64,000 nucleotides of DNA from Bradyrhizobium jicamae (lineage in GTDB: Bacteria; Pseudomonadota; Alphaproteobacteria; Rhizobiales; Xanthobacteraceae). A model generated the notes under the pieces. That model saw only the letters and a program-made list of their open reading frames with translations, was not told where the DNA came from and did no database searches. The stretch is from positions 149,315 to 213,314 of the forward strand of contig NZ_JAFCJX010000014.1 in the NCBI RefSeq assembly GCF_018130695.1. The letters are read 5' to 3'. The translations under genes and the position numbers were made by a program. Below, piece by piece: positions 18,853-27,611 of this stretch. The number at the start of each line of letters is the position of its first letter. Positions within the stretch are counted from its first letter, which is position 1.

Positions 18853-19791
18853 CTACAAATACCACGCAAGCACCGCCTTCAACGCTGCGTGCTCGATCAC
18901 GGGCAGCACCACGATCTGGTTCATGCCTGCCGCCCGCGCCGATGCGGCGGAGATCGTTTCGTCCTGCTTCAGATGCTCGTTGAGCGCGGGCATGCCCGTG
19001 GCCCAGGCGCCGCCGATGCTGCCTTCGCCGCGGCGGATCGTCTTGCCGTCATAGAGCGCTGCGAGATCGGCCTGCTTGCTGCAATCGCCGGAATGAAACG
19101 TGAGCGCCGATCGCGACGCATCCGGCACCCAGATCTCGAAGCGCCGGGCGATCGGCGTCGCCTGGGCGGACAGGAACGTCATCACCCAGGTCTCGTCGCC
19201 GGTGGTGTAGGGAATGCCGACGCCGCAGTTGATGCCGATCTCGGAGGCGTCCTCCCAACGCAGAAAGCCCTTGGCGTTGTGCAGGTCCTTGATGATCAAG
19301 GGCATGCCGGCCTTCCAGGTCCGGCCGGGCAGGCCGAAGCCGCGTGGAAATTTGGTGTGGCGCGAGTTGAACTCGAACATGTCGGCGGTGCCGTAATAGC
19401 CGTCGACCAGTCCCATCTCGTGCGACTTGTCGGGATCGTTGTGCCAGAGCTCGATCGCCCCGACATGCTTGGCATCGTCGCCGCAGAACAGCACCATCAC
19501 GGCCATCAGGAATTCGCCGGCGAACACCGGCAGCGCGACGCCGCAGGTCAGCCCGGCCTCGACCGCCTCGTCGGTGCGCTTGAAATAGGAGTTGGCGAAT
19601 TTGGTCAGGATCACCGGATGGCCGCTCGCCCAGGCCTTGCCCGGCAGTCCCTCGTCATAGGCGAACAGCGCGTTCTCGCTGACCGCACGGAATTCCTCGA
19701 ACTCCGCGCTGCACAGGCTGCCGCCGAATTCCAGCCGCGTCCGTGTCCGGTCCGGCACCCACAATTCAACCACGCGAATGAAAGTCTTCAT
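18853..19791 (-). CDS. Tandem GAF-like domain protein
   Basis: The 312-residue protein is built of three related modules. Each opens with a strand like VVELWVPD, AIELWHND or RFEIWVPD, and continues with a GLPGKAW, GLPGRTW or SIGGAW motif before a hydrophobic strand. The first two modules hold the Cys-Gly-Val core (LTCGVALPV, INCGVGIPY); the third lacks the Cys. The pattern fits GAF-type ligand-binding domains with no output domain attached. The ligand is unknown. It is divergent from the M81 peptidase gene, with 168 bases between the starts. Confidence 0.7.
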   Translation of the reverse strand: MKTFIRVVELWVPDRTRTRLEFGGSLCSAEFEEFRAVSENALFAYDEGLPGKAWASGHPVILTKFANSYFKRTDEAVEAGLTCGVALPVFAGEFLMAVMVLFCGDDAKHVGAIELWHNDPDKSHEMGLVDGYYGTADMFEFNSRHTKFPRGFGLPGRTWKAGMPLIIKDLHNAKGFLRWEDASEIGINCGVGIPYTTGDETWVMTFLSAQATPIARRFEIWVPDASRSALTFHSGDCSKQADLAALYDGKTIRRGEGSIGGAWATGMPALNEHLKQDETISAASARAAGMNQIVVLPVIEHAALKAVLAWYL

Positions 19792-19959
19792 CGCTCACGC
19801 CTCGCGTCTCGCCGTGCCCAGCATCGGCGATTTAGCGACGAAACGTGCGCTCAAATTGCGGGCAGGCCGCGCCCAAACTTGATGCGAAAATCCGGATCGC
19901 CATTGGCGTGCGCGGGCCTTCGATGTCAGTATGCGGAAAAGAACGAAGGCAACCAGATA

Positions 19960-21447
19960 ATGAACAAACGCAACATCCGTATCGCCGTCCTGCACTTCTC
20001 GCACGAGACCGTTACCTTCCTGCCGAACGAAACGACGCTAGAGGATTTCATCTATCCGGGTTCGCCGGCCAGCGGTGAGGACCTGCTGCGCTTTGACCCG
20101 AAGGGCTACATGGGCGGCTTCGTGCAGGCGGCGCGCGAATTCGCCGAGGTGGAACTGGTCGGGATCGAATCGCCGCTGTGGCCGAAGACCGGGATCGGAT
20201 CGGGCTGGGTGACCGAGGACGCCTACCACACCTTCACCGGCAAGATGATCGCGGGCCTGAAGGAGCAGGGGCCGTTCGACGGCGTCTATCTCTGCCTGCA
20301 TGGCGCCATGGCGGCGCACGGCGTGCTGCGGCCGGAAGCCGATCTGGCGCGGCGGGTGCGCAAGGTGGTCGGACGATCGGCCTTCATCGCCGCCACCTTC
20401 GACCTCCATGGCAATGAGGACGAGGCATTCCTCGCACAGGCCGACATGGGCTTCGCGGTCAAGTATTTTCCGCACTATGACATGCACCTGCAGGGCGAGC
20501 GCGCCGCGCGCACGCTGGTGCGGGCGATCCGCGGCGACTACAAGCCGGCGCATGTCACGATCAAGGTGCCGGTGATCTCGCCGACGGTCCTGCAATGGAC
20601 CGGCGCCTCGCCCTGGATGGATCTCGTGCAGCGCGCGCTGGTCTGGGAGGCGCGCGAGGTCGACGTCTACGTCAACATTTTCTTTGGTTTCCCCTTCGCC
20701 GACGTCCCCGATGTCGGCATGACCGTGCAGGTGTTGACCAACGACAATCCAAAGCTGGCCGAGCAGGTGGCGCGCGATCTCGCCGGCACGATCTGGCGGC
20801 AGCGTGAGGCGCTGCTGAAGTCCACCAGGATCCACCGGATTGCCGACGGTGTGCGGCTGGCGAAGCAGGCGGTCGCGGATGGCCGGACGCCGGTCGTGCT
20901 GGCCGATCACAGCGACCGCTCAGGCTCGGCGACCTGGATCCTGCGCGAGATCATCGCGCAGGACGTGGGCAATGCGCTGATTGCCACGATTGCGGACGCC
21001 AGGACGACCGCCGCCTTGCAGGCCGCGGGTGCCAAGGCGGGCGATGCCTTTGATATGGAGATCGGCGGCCGCGTCGACGACTCCGCCGGCGAGGCGGTGC
21101 GCATCCAGGGTACCATCCTGACCGCGGTCGAGGGCTATGGCCAGTTCTGGGTCTGCATCGGCTTCGGCCGCAACAACGTGCTGATCCTATCCACTTATCT
21201 GGTGCAGATGATGGAGCCGTTCTCGCTGAAAGCGCTCGGGCTCGACATCGGCAAGTTCGACGTGATGGCGATCAAATCGCGCGTCCACTTCCGCAGGGGC
21301 TTTGACGACAACGGGTTTGCCAAAACCATCCTGCTGGTCGAGCCGGACCAGCCGTTCCTCGGCACGACGCGGCTCGACGGACTGCCGTACAAGAACGTCG
21401 ATCTCGCAAAATTCTATCCCTATGGAAACCCGACCTTCTCGGCGTGA
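19960..21447 (+). CDS. M81-family metallopeptidase (MlrC-like)
   Basis: The 495-residue protein shows the MlrC family pattern: HFSHETVTF near the start, LCLHGAMAAHG, TFDLHGNED and the metal-region motif ADHSDRSG. MlrC from microcystin degraders is a zinc peptidase, but most relatives have unknown substrates, so microcystin degradation should not be assumed. It starts at ATG 19960 with GAAGG upstream. Its stop is one base from the stop of the convergent isomerase gene. Confidence 0.88.
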   Translation: MNKRNIRIAVLHFSHETVTFLPNETTLEDFIYPGSPASGEDLLRFDPKGYMGGFVQAAREFAEVELVGIESPLWPKTGIGSGWVTEDAYHTFTGKMIAGLKEQGPFDGVYLCLHGAMAAHGVLRPEADLARRVRKVVGRSAFIAATFDLHGNEDEAFLAQADMGFAVKYFPHYDMHLQGERAARTLVRAIRGDYKPAHVTIKVPVISPTVLQWTGASPWMDLVQRALVWEAREVDVYVNIFFGFPFADVPDVGMTVQVLTNDNPKLAEQVARDLAGTIWRQREALLKSTRIHRIADGVRLAKQAVADGRTPVVLADHSDRSGSATWILREIIAQDVGNALIATIADARTTAALQAAGAKAGDAFDMEIGGRVDDSAGEAVRIQGTILTAVEGYGQFWVCIGFGRNNVLILSTYLVQMMEPFSLKALGLDIGKFDVMAIKSRVHFRRGFDDNGFAKTILLVEPDQPFLGTTRLDGLPYKNVDLAKFYPYGNPTFSA

Positions 21448-21448
21448 T

Positions 21449-22078
21449 CTATTTTCGATGCCGGCTGCCGAGCGCAATCGCGGCGGTTTCGGGATTGCGG
21501 ATGCGTTCGGCCAGCATGGCAATGCGATCGCCGCCCCAAAACAGCTCGCCGTTGAACACCATGGTCGGCACGCCGAACACGCCGAGCGTCTCGGCTTCGT
21601 CGATGATGCGATCATGCTCGGCGCGCGCGGGGCCGGCGACATAGGCTCCGAAGTCTGCGGCAGAGCCGCCGACCTCGGCGATCACGGCAGAGATGGCCGC
21701 GAGATCGTCGACCTCCAGTTCGTGACTCCAGAAACGCCTGAACACGGTCTTGTGATAGGGGCGGAACAGCCCGTGGCGCTGGGCAAACAGCATCCCGGCA
21801 CTGGCGTAGAACGCGTCGTAGATCCGCCGCGGGCCCTTCATGACGAGGCCCTGCGCATTGGCGAAGCGGCGGGCGTCCATATAGAGGTAGCGGACCTTGC
21901 GCCAGAAATGCGGCGTGCGCGCTTCGACTGTTCCCATGAATTCCGGGATGCGCAGCGTGTAGGGCAGCCATTCCAGCTCGACGCCGTATCTGTCCTCGAG
22001 CTCGAACAGCCTGTCGTCAGCGACAAAGGCGTACGGACTCTTGTAGTCGGTGTAGATCCGGACCCGCGGCTTCTCCAT
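21449..22078 (-). CDS. DsbA/GST-kappa-type oxidoreductase (2-hydroxychromene-2-carboxylate isomerase family)
   Basis: This 209-residue thioredoxin-fold protein has the SPYAF motif at the N-terminus, where GST-kappa and 2-hydroxychromene-2-carboxylate isomerases have an active-site Ser instead of the DsbA Cys pair. The C-terminal motif GVFGVPTMVFNGELFWGGDR is typical. It would use glutathione for an isomerisation or related reaction on an aromatic or cyclic substrate. It lies next to the ketone catabolic cluster on the same strand as the monooxygenase gene, but 543 bases separate them. Confidence 0.85.
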   Translation of the reverse strand: MEKPRVRIYTDYKSPYAFVADDRLFELEDRYGVELEWLPYTLRIPEFMGTVEARTPHFWRKVRYLYMDARRFANAQGLVMKGPRRIYDAFYASAGMLFAQRHGLFRPYHKTVFRRFWSHELEVDDLAAISAVIAEVGGSAADFGAYVAGPARAEHDRIIDEAETLGVFGVPTMVFNGELFWGGDRIAMLAERIRNPETAAIALGSRHRK

Positions 22079-22621
22079 GACGATTCCCCCGTATCTGCGC
22101 GCGATTGTTCACGACGCCTGCCGCCGACGCAATCCGGCGCGTGGTCTCGGTTACGTCGAGATGTGTTCGGGATGTTTGGCGCAAACGAATGGGCCCCGGT
22201 GCAGCTATGGCATCGCGGGGCCCTGAATCTTCGTTTTAGCGAAGGGGTTCTGGTAGAGACCAGTGAACTTTCACGATCGAAACAGCGCGTGGCCTTTGCG
22301 CTCCGATCCTGCGGATATATTCAGATTGTTGTCGGCGCATCGCGGCTAGCAGCTGCTGTTCGCTCAACCTGCGCCGTTGCCTTGCCGCTGAGCAAGGCCG
22401 CTGGCTTGTGCCGGTGGCGTCATGCTCCTCTCCAAGAGTGGGCCGACGGACCTCTGTCCGCTTCGACTGCCTGCCGTTCGACTACATCATCGAACACCAA
22501 TTCCCGCGCGGTGTGGAGCTGTTCGCTCCTGTACCCCAACAGGTGCAGCATGCGAAATGCTGCGGCAGATATCGGCGGCTGTCAAGCTGATGCGGGCCGG
22601 AAATTTCTCGCAAAGTTCCCG
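22079..22621. other. Gene-free stretch
   Basis: No credible coding sequence was found in these 543 bases. The visible structure is a hairpin GGGCCCCG (22191-22198) with CGGGGCCC (22216-22223), followed by a small CTTCG-N6-CGAAG stem. No tRNA or recognised RNA was seen. It includes the promoter of the isomerase gene and the 3' flank of the monooxygenase gene. Confidence 0.5.
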
Positions 22622-24532
22622 TCATTTCCGGGTTTGGCGATATCGGCTGAGATCGGGATCGTGGGTCATTTTCCAGTAATCCACGAAGCGCCATGGCATC
22701 GCCGAGAACACGCGTCCGCGGCTGTTGCGGTAGTAGGTGGTCATGCCCGGATGCGTCCAGATCAGCTGCTCGTGCTCGGCATCGACGTCGCGAATGTATC
22801 GGTCGTGTGCTTCGGGGCGCACGTCGATCGCGGCGATGTCGTTCTCGATCATCTCGACCAGGCAGGCCGAGATGTAGCGGCTCTGGCATTCCGACTGGAA
22901 GATCACGCTGCCGCCATGCGCAGGGCCCGAGTTCGGGCCGAGCATCAGGAAGAGATTCGGGAAGTCGGGCACGGTGAGGCCGAGATACGCAGTCGGGTTG
23001 TCGTGCGACCAGGCCTGCTTCAGGGTCTTGCCGTCGCGTCCGGTGATGTTGAGGCGCGCCGCCATCTCCGACACCTTGAAGCCGGTGGAGATCACGATGA
23101 TGTCGTGCGTACGCGGCTTGCCGTCGGCGGTGACGATGCCATCAGCCGTGAAGCGATCGATCTTGTCGGTGACGAGCTCGACATTCGGTTTGGTCAGCGT
23201 CCTGAACCAGTTGTTGTCGAGCAGGATGCGCTTGCCATAGGGCGGATAGGACGGCACGCATTTGTCGATCAGGTCGGGACGGTCCTTCAACTCGGACAGG
23301 ATGAATGCGGTCAGCTCCTCGCGGTGCCGGTCGTTGCCCTTGTTGACGGCGCGGTCCGGATGCGGCCAGGCCGGGTCCTTGCGCAGGAAGGGCAGCAGGC
23401 CGTCGCCGTAGCGCCAGAACATGTTGAAGCGATACCACTGCACATAAAACGGCAGATGCGCGAGCAGCCATTGCGCGCCCTCGGTGATCGGATCGGAATA
23501 GCCCTTCACCGGCCGCGCCCATTGCGCGGTGCGCTGGTAGACGGTGACGGAGGCGACGCGATCGGCGATCGACGGCACGAGCTGCATTGCGGTTGCGCCG
23601 GTGCCGATCACGGCGACATGCTTGCCGTCGAGCTTGATATCGTCGGACCAGCGCGCGGAGTGAATTTTCAATCCCTTGAAGCTCTCGTCTCCCTCGAAGC
23701 GGGCAGGCGAGGGGTCGTTGAGCTGGCCGATCGCGCTGACCAGCGCGGTCGACTCGAAGGTCTCGTCGCCATCAGCCGTTCTGAGCGTCGAGATCCAGCG
23801 GCGCTTGGCTTCATCCCAATGCGAGGCGACGAGCTCGGTCTTGAGGCGAACGTTCCTGCGGATGTCGTACTCGCGGACGACCTTGAGCAGGTAGTCCAGC
23901 AGCTCCTGGCGCTGCGCGAAATAACGCGTCCAGGGATTGCGGGCGCCGAAGGAGAAGGAATAGGAGTGGTTCGGCGTATCGACGCCGCAGCCGGGATAGC
24001 GGTTGACGTACCAGGTGCCGCCGATCTCGGCTTCCTTCTCGACGATGGTGTAGGGGATGCCGAGGCGACCGAGCGCGACGCCGAGCGCGATGGCACAGAC
24101 GCCGGCGCCGACGATCAGGACGTGCTGCGCGGCGAGCGTCTCGTCGGACGGGCGCGTGCGCCAGCTGATGTCACGGGGCACAAAACCCATCTCCTCGCGC
24201 ATCAGCGGCGCATATTCCGGTGTGACGTTCTCGCCGAGTGTGGCGCGCATCATCCGCAGCATCAACTCGTCGCCGGGATCGGTGATGACGGGCGTCGGCG
24301 TGCCGTCGGCAAACAGATTCAGGACCGCCGCGCGAATCTCGTCCTGGATTTCCCTGGGCACACCGGCATCGGGATCGGGGATCAGGCGAACGTCGCGCTT
24401 CGGCTTGTACGGCGGCTCCAGCCACTTCTCATCGCCGGTCATGTGGAACAGGACCATCAGCAGCACGCGGATGTCGCCCTCGGCGATCGCCGACGCCAAA
24501 TCGAGGGTCTTGCGCGGGAGCTCGATATTCAT
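22622..24532 (-). CDS. Baeyer-Villiger-type flavin monooxygenase (HAPMO-like)
   Basis: The 636-residue protein has the BVMO fingerprint F-K-G-L-K-I-H-S-A-R-W at residues 285-295 (FxGxxxHxxxW). A FAD Rossmann site, GAGVCA, lies at 142-147 (final Gly replaced by Ala) with GGTWYVNRYPG after it, and an NADPH site VIGTGATA near 308. About 130 residues precede the flavin domain; such an extension and total length match 4-hydroxyacetophenone monooxygenase. It would insert oxygen next to a ketone to give an ester or lactone, using NADPH and FAD. It is the last gene of the operon acyl-CoA synthetase - TetR - SDR - BVMO. Confidence 0.9.
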   Translation of the reverse strand: MNIELPRKTLDLASAIAEGDIRVLLMVLFHMTGDEKWLEPPYKPKRDVRLIPDPDAGVPREIQDEIRAAVLNLFADGTPTPVITDPGDELMLRMMRATLGENVTPEYAPLMREEMGFVPRDISWRTRPSDETLAAQHVLIVGAGVCAIALGVALGRLGIPYTIVEKEAEIGGTWYVNRYPGCGVDTPNHSYSFSFGARNPWTRYFAQRQELLDYLLKVVREYDIRRNVRLKTELVASHWDEAKRRWISTLRTADGDETFESTALVSAIGQLNDPSPARFEGDESFKGLKIHSARWSDDIKLDGKHVAVIGTGATAMQLVPSIADRVASVTVYQRTAQWARPVKGYSDPITEGAQWLLAHLPFYVQWYRFNMFWRYGDGLLPFLRKDPAWPHPDRAVNKGNDRHREELTAFILSELKDRPDLIDKCVPSYPPYGKRILLDNNWFRTLTKPNVELVTDKIDRFTADGIVTADGKPRTHDIIVISTGFKVSEMAARLNITGRDGKTLKQAWSHDNPTAYLGLTVPDFPNLFLMLGPNSGPAHGGSVIFQSECQSRYISACLVEMIENDIAAIDVRPEAHDRYIRDVDAEHEQLIWTHPGMTTYYRNSRGRVFSAMPWRFVDYWKMTHDPDLSRYRQTRK

Positions 24533-24541
24533 GTCACGTCC

Positions 24542-25315
24542 TCAGCTCGCCGGCGCGTCGGGCAGGCCGCCATAGGCGGCCCAGGTGGTGCCGACGATGT
24601 AGCCGGCATCGACGGGCAGGTTGATGCCGGTCACGCCGCTGCTCAGCGGCGACAGCAGCCAGGCGATCGCCTGCGCCACCTCCATCGGCTCGACCAGGCG
24701 GTTCATCGCGGTCGGACGGCAGAGCAGATCCTTGTTCAGTGCACCCGAGGCAATGCCGGCTTCGAGCGCCACCGTGCGTGTGAAGCCGGGCGACACGGCG
24801 TTGACCCGCACGCCGCTGCGGCCCCATTCGGCCGCGAGCGTCTGGGTGATCTGGATGACGCCGGCCTTCGCAGCCGTATAGGCGTGGATCGGGCCCGACG
24901 TCATGCCGGCGACGGAGGCGACATTGACGATCGCCCCTAACCGGCGCTTTGCCATCCGTACACCGACGCTGCGTGCCACCAGGAAGGTGCCACGCAGGTC
25001 GATATTGACCTCGCGGTCCCATTGCTCCATCCGCACCTTCTCCAGCGAATGCATCTTGCCGAACACGCCCGCCGCGTTGACGAGGCCGATGATCGGCCCA
25101 TGCGCCGCCTCGATATCGGTGACGCCGGACACCACGGCGTCTTCGCTCGCGACATCGAATGGCGCGGGCCACAGGATGGTGTCGGTGCCGGGAATTGGCT
25201 CCGGCGCGATGTCGACGATCACGACCTGTTGTCCGAGATCGGCAAGCAATGTTGCCGTCGCGGCGCCGATGCCGCGGCTGCCGCCGGTGACGAGGATGAT
25301 GCCGTCAGCGCTCAT
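24542..25315 (-). CDS. Short-chain dehydrogenase/reductase
   Basis: This 257-residue classical SDR has the NAD(P) motif TGGSRGIG, the structural motif NAAG, the catalytic Ser in VASVAG and Tyr-x-x-x-Lys in YTAAK. The Asp at the end of beta-2 (VDIAPEP) favours NAD. It probably oxidises an alcohol to the ketone used by the monooxygenase, whose gene starts nine bases downstream. It overlaps the end of the TetR gene by 11 bases. Its C-terminus (VGTTWAAYGGL) is close to that of the second SDR at 30896, so the two look like paralogues. Confidence 0.93.
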   Translation of the reverse strand: MSADGIILVTGGSRGIGAATATLLADLGQQVVIVDIAPEPIPGTDTILWPAPFDVASEDAVVSGVTDIEAAHGPIIGLVNAAGVFGKMHSLEKVRMEQWDREVNIDLRGTFLVARSVGVRMAKRRLGAIVNVASVAGMTSGPIHAYTAAKAGVIQITQTLAAEWGRSGVRVNAVSPGFTRTVALEAGIASGALNKDLLCRPTAMNRLVEPMEVAQAIAWLLSPLSSGVTGINLPVDAGYIVGTTWAAYGGLPDAPAS

Positions 25316-25946
25316 GGGGAGATCCTTCGTTGAACAGTCCGCGCGTGAGCAGCTTGCGGTAGGCCGAGATCACGTGCTCCGGGACCGCCGTGACGCCGTC
25401 CTTGGAGTAAGAATAGCGGCGGCTGAGATAACTGCGCGCGCCCATCAGCACATGCACGATCGCCTCGAATTCCTCATCGCTGAAATCCTTGATGGCGCCC
25501 GCGGTGCGCGCGCGGCGGAGGATGCGGACATAGGCGCTCGAGATGTTGTCGAGATGCTTCTGGTAACCCGCCGGCGCGAAGAATTCGGCCTCGTTGAGGA
25601 TGCGCAGGAATTCCGGCACCTCGCGGATGAAGTCGAAGAAGGCGCCGAAGCGCTCGATCTCCTGCCGCGCCGCGCTGGCGGTGCCGGTGCGTGCGCGGAT
25701 GAAGTGGACCATGTCGAGGCCGATCTTCGGCAGCAGCTGGTCGAGCAGCTCCTGCCGGTTCTCGAAATGATTGTAGAAGGTGCCCTGCGCGACGCCGGCA
25801 GCCTCGGTGATGCGGGCAACGGAGGCTTCTGCATAGCCATACTTGCCGACCACCTTGGTCGCGGCCTCGAAGATCTTCTGCTTGGTCCAGGCGTTACGCT
25901 CGACGCGGTTGAGTTTGGTCACTTTGGCAGATGTCGCTTGGGTCAT
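25305..25946 (-). CDS. TetR-family transcriptional regulator
   Basis: The 213-residue protein has an N-terminal TetR helix-turn-helix (residues about 20-65, VARITEAAGVAQGTFYNHFENR) and a helical ligand-binding domain. Its start overlaps the stop of the acyl-CoA synthetase gene as ATGA. Encoded inside the catabolic operon, it probably represses both divergent blocks through the perfect inverted repeat at 27483-27507. The inducer may be an acyl-CoA intermediate, as for FadR/PaaR-like TetR members, but this is an inference. Confidence 0.92.
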   Translation of the reverse strand: MTQATSAKVTKLNRVERNAWTKQKIFEAATKVVGKYGYAEASVARITEAAGVAQGTFYNHFENRQELLDQLLPKIGLDMVHFIRARTGTASAARQEIERFGAFFDFIREVPEFLRILNEAEFFAPAGYQKHLDNISSAYVRILRRARTAGAIKDFSDEEFEAIVHVLMGARSYLSRRYSYSKDGVTAVPEHVISAYRKLLTRGLFNEGSPHER

Positions 25947-27439
25947 GTGGTCGTCTCGAGTTCGGCGCGCAGCACGCGCTTGAGCACTTTTCCGGATGGA
26001 TTGCGGGGCAGGCTGTCGCGGATGATGAGTTGCTTCGGGATCTTGAAGCTGGCGAGCCGTGTGCGGCAGTGGTCGATCAGTGCGGGCAGCGCGAGGCTCG
26101 CATGATCAGAGAGCACCACGATCGCCACCGGTGTCTCGCCCCAGCGCGGATCGCGCAGGCCGATCACGGCGACCTCGCGCACCTCAGGCATCTCGTAGAT
26201 GACGCGTTCGACCTCGGAGGAGGCGATGTTCTCGCCGCCGGAGACGATCATGTCCTTCTTGCGATCGGTGAGATAGAGAAAGCCGTCGTCGTCGAGATAG
26301 CCGACATCACCGGTGCGAAACCAGTCGCCGAAGAAGGCGGATGCGGTCTTCTCGGGATCCTTCCAGTAGCCCTGCGTGATCTTGGGTCCACGCAGGCAGA
26401 TCTCGCCGTTCGTGCCGGCGGGGAGGCGCTTGCCGGCATCGTCGCGGATATCGATCTCGACATGAGCGATGGCACGGCCGGTCGAGCCGATCTTCTCGAT
26501 CTCGCGACCGGCTTCCATGAAGGTGTCTCCGCCGCAGCTTTCGGTCAGGCCGTAGGCATCGATGTAGCGTGCATTCCTAAAATAATCGGAGAAGGCGCGG
26601 ATGCGCAGCTCCGGCGTCTTCTCGCCGCCGCCGATCGCCCATTTGAGGCTCGACACATCGTAACTGGTACGATTGGGGCAGGTGAGGAGAGCGGTTGTCA
26701 TCACAGGCGCGAACCAGGCCGCGTTCAGTTTCTCGCGCTCAATCGCGGCCAGCGCAGGCTCGGGCTCGAAATTGCGATGGATGCAGAGCAGGCCGCCATG
26801 CCAGAGCACCGCAATGCCGGGCAGGTCGAGCGCGCCGACATGATAGAGTGGGCCGACGACCAGCAGCCGTGTGTCGGCGTTGAGCCCGAGCACCAGCGTC
26901 TGATCGGCCGACTTCCAGTACATGTTCTCGTAAGTCAGCATCACGCCCTTGGGGCGATCGGTCGTGCCCGACGTGTACATCAGCCGCATCAGGTCGCGCG
27001 GTTGGCGCACATGCATTGGTGCGGGTGCGATGTCGGGCGCGAGCGCGGTGACGCTCGCTTGCGCGCGTTCATCGAGCAGCACCACCGGCGCGTTGCCGGC
27101 GGCGATCGCGGCGAGCTCTTCATCGGCGATCAGGAGCCGCGCGCCGGAATTGCTGACGATGTAGCCGACCTCATCGGCCGAGAGGCGATAGTTGATCGGC
27201 AGGAACACCGCGCCGACATGGCTCGCTGCAAACACCAGTTCGAGGAAGGCCGTGCTGTTCTTCATCAAGATGGCGACGACGTCGCCTGGCCCGATGCCGC
27301 GCGTGGTGAGCCAGCCGCCGACCTGCCGGATCCGCAGGTCGAAGGCCGCGTAGGAGATGTCTTCCCCGCGATACTTCAGCGCACAGCGGTCCGGCGTCCG
27401 CCGGGCATGAAACGCGATGAAGCTGGAAAGATTGATCAT
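25943..27439 (-). CDS. Acyl-CoA synthetase (AMP-forming)
   Basis: This 498-residue adenylate-forming enzyme has the P-loop-like motif YTSGTTDRPKG (Asp in place of the usual second Gly), the A5 motif YGLTES and the A7/A8 motif FRTGDVGYLDDDGFLYLTDRKKD. The C-terminal catalytic Lys lies in PSGKVLKR. It would activate a free acid to its CoA thioester with ATP in the cytoplasm. It is the first gene of the leftward operon that also holds TetR, an SDR and the monooxygenase. The substrate is unknown. Confidence 0.93.
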   Translation of the reverse strand: MINLSSFIAFHARRTPDRCALKYRGEDISYAAFDLRIRQVGGWLTTRGIGPGDVVAILMKNSTAFLELVFAASHVGAVFLPINYRLSADEVGYIVSNSGARLLIADEELAAIAAGNAPVVLLDERAQASVTALAPDIAPAPMHVRQPRDLMRLMYTSGTTDRPKGVMLTYENMYWKSADQTLVLGLNADTRLLVVGPLYHVGALDLPGIAVLWHGGLLCIHRNFEPEPALAAIEREKLNAAWFAPVMTTALLTCPNRTSYDVSSLKWAIGGGEKTPELRIRAFSDYFRNARYIDAYGLTESCGGDTFMEAGREIEKIGSTGRAIAHVEIDIRDDAGKRLPAGTNGEICLRGPKITQGYWKDPEKTASAFFGDWFRTGDVGYLDDDGFLYLTDRKKDMIVSGGENIASSEVERVIYEMPEVREVAVIGLRDPRWGETPVAIVVLSDHASLALPALIDHCRTRLASFKIPKQLIIRDSLPRNPSGKVLKRVLRAELETTT

Positions 27440-27482
27440 TTCGCCGCTCGCCGCGCCGGTTCGCCGACGTCGCGCCCTCCTT

Positions 27483-27507
27483 GATGAATTCTGACTCGTA
27501 ATTCATC
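27483..27507. promoter_or_regulatory. Probable TetR operator between the divergent catabolic operons
   Basis: GATGAATT-N9-AATTCATC is a perfect 8-base inverted repeat in the 172-base gap between the acyl-CoA synthetase and substrate-binding protein genes. A -35-like TTGACG starts at 27514 for the rightward direction. Its size and symmetry suit a TetR dimer, and a TetR gene is in the adjacent operon. Confidence 0.6.
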
Positions 27508-27611
27508 TTTGGCTTGACGTCACCCCCCTTGCTCTGAAAACATTGTGGGCATGGAGACGGAACGATCTCCGGCAGGGAGTTGGCGGTGCCAACCCGAAAA
27601 GGGAGGGGAGA

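Noticed and set aside
19960..21447. Microcystin degradation enzyme MlrC
   Set aside because: The family match is to M81 in general. No mlrA, mlrB or mlrD genes are nearby, so the specific substrate is not supported.
22191..22223. GGGCCCCG/CGGGGCCC hairpin considered as a tRNA arm or terminator
   Set aside because: No cloverleaf could be built around it and no U-run follows. It is kept only as a note in the gene-free stretch.
21302..24940. A very long open frame (over 1200 codons) on the + strand across the isomerase, monooxygenase and SDR genes
   Set aside because: It is antisense to three well-supported genes. Its protein is an Arg/Asp/Gly/Ala-rich shadow with no domain, produced by the high-GC third positions of the real genes.
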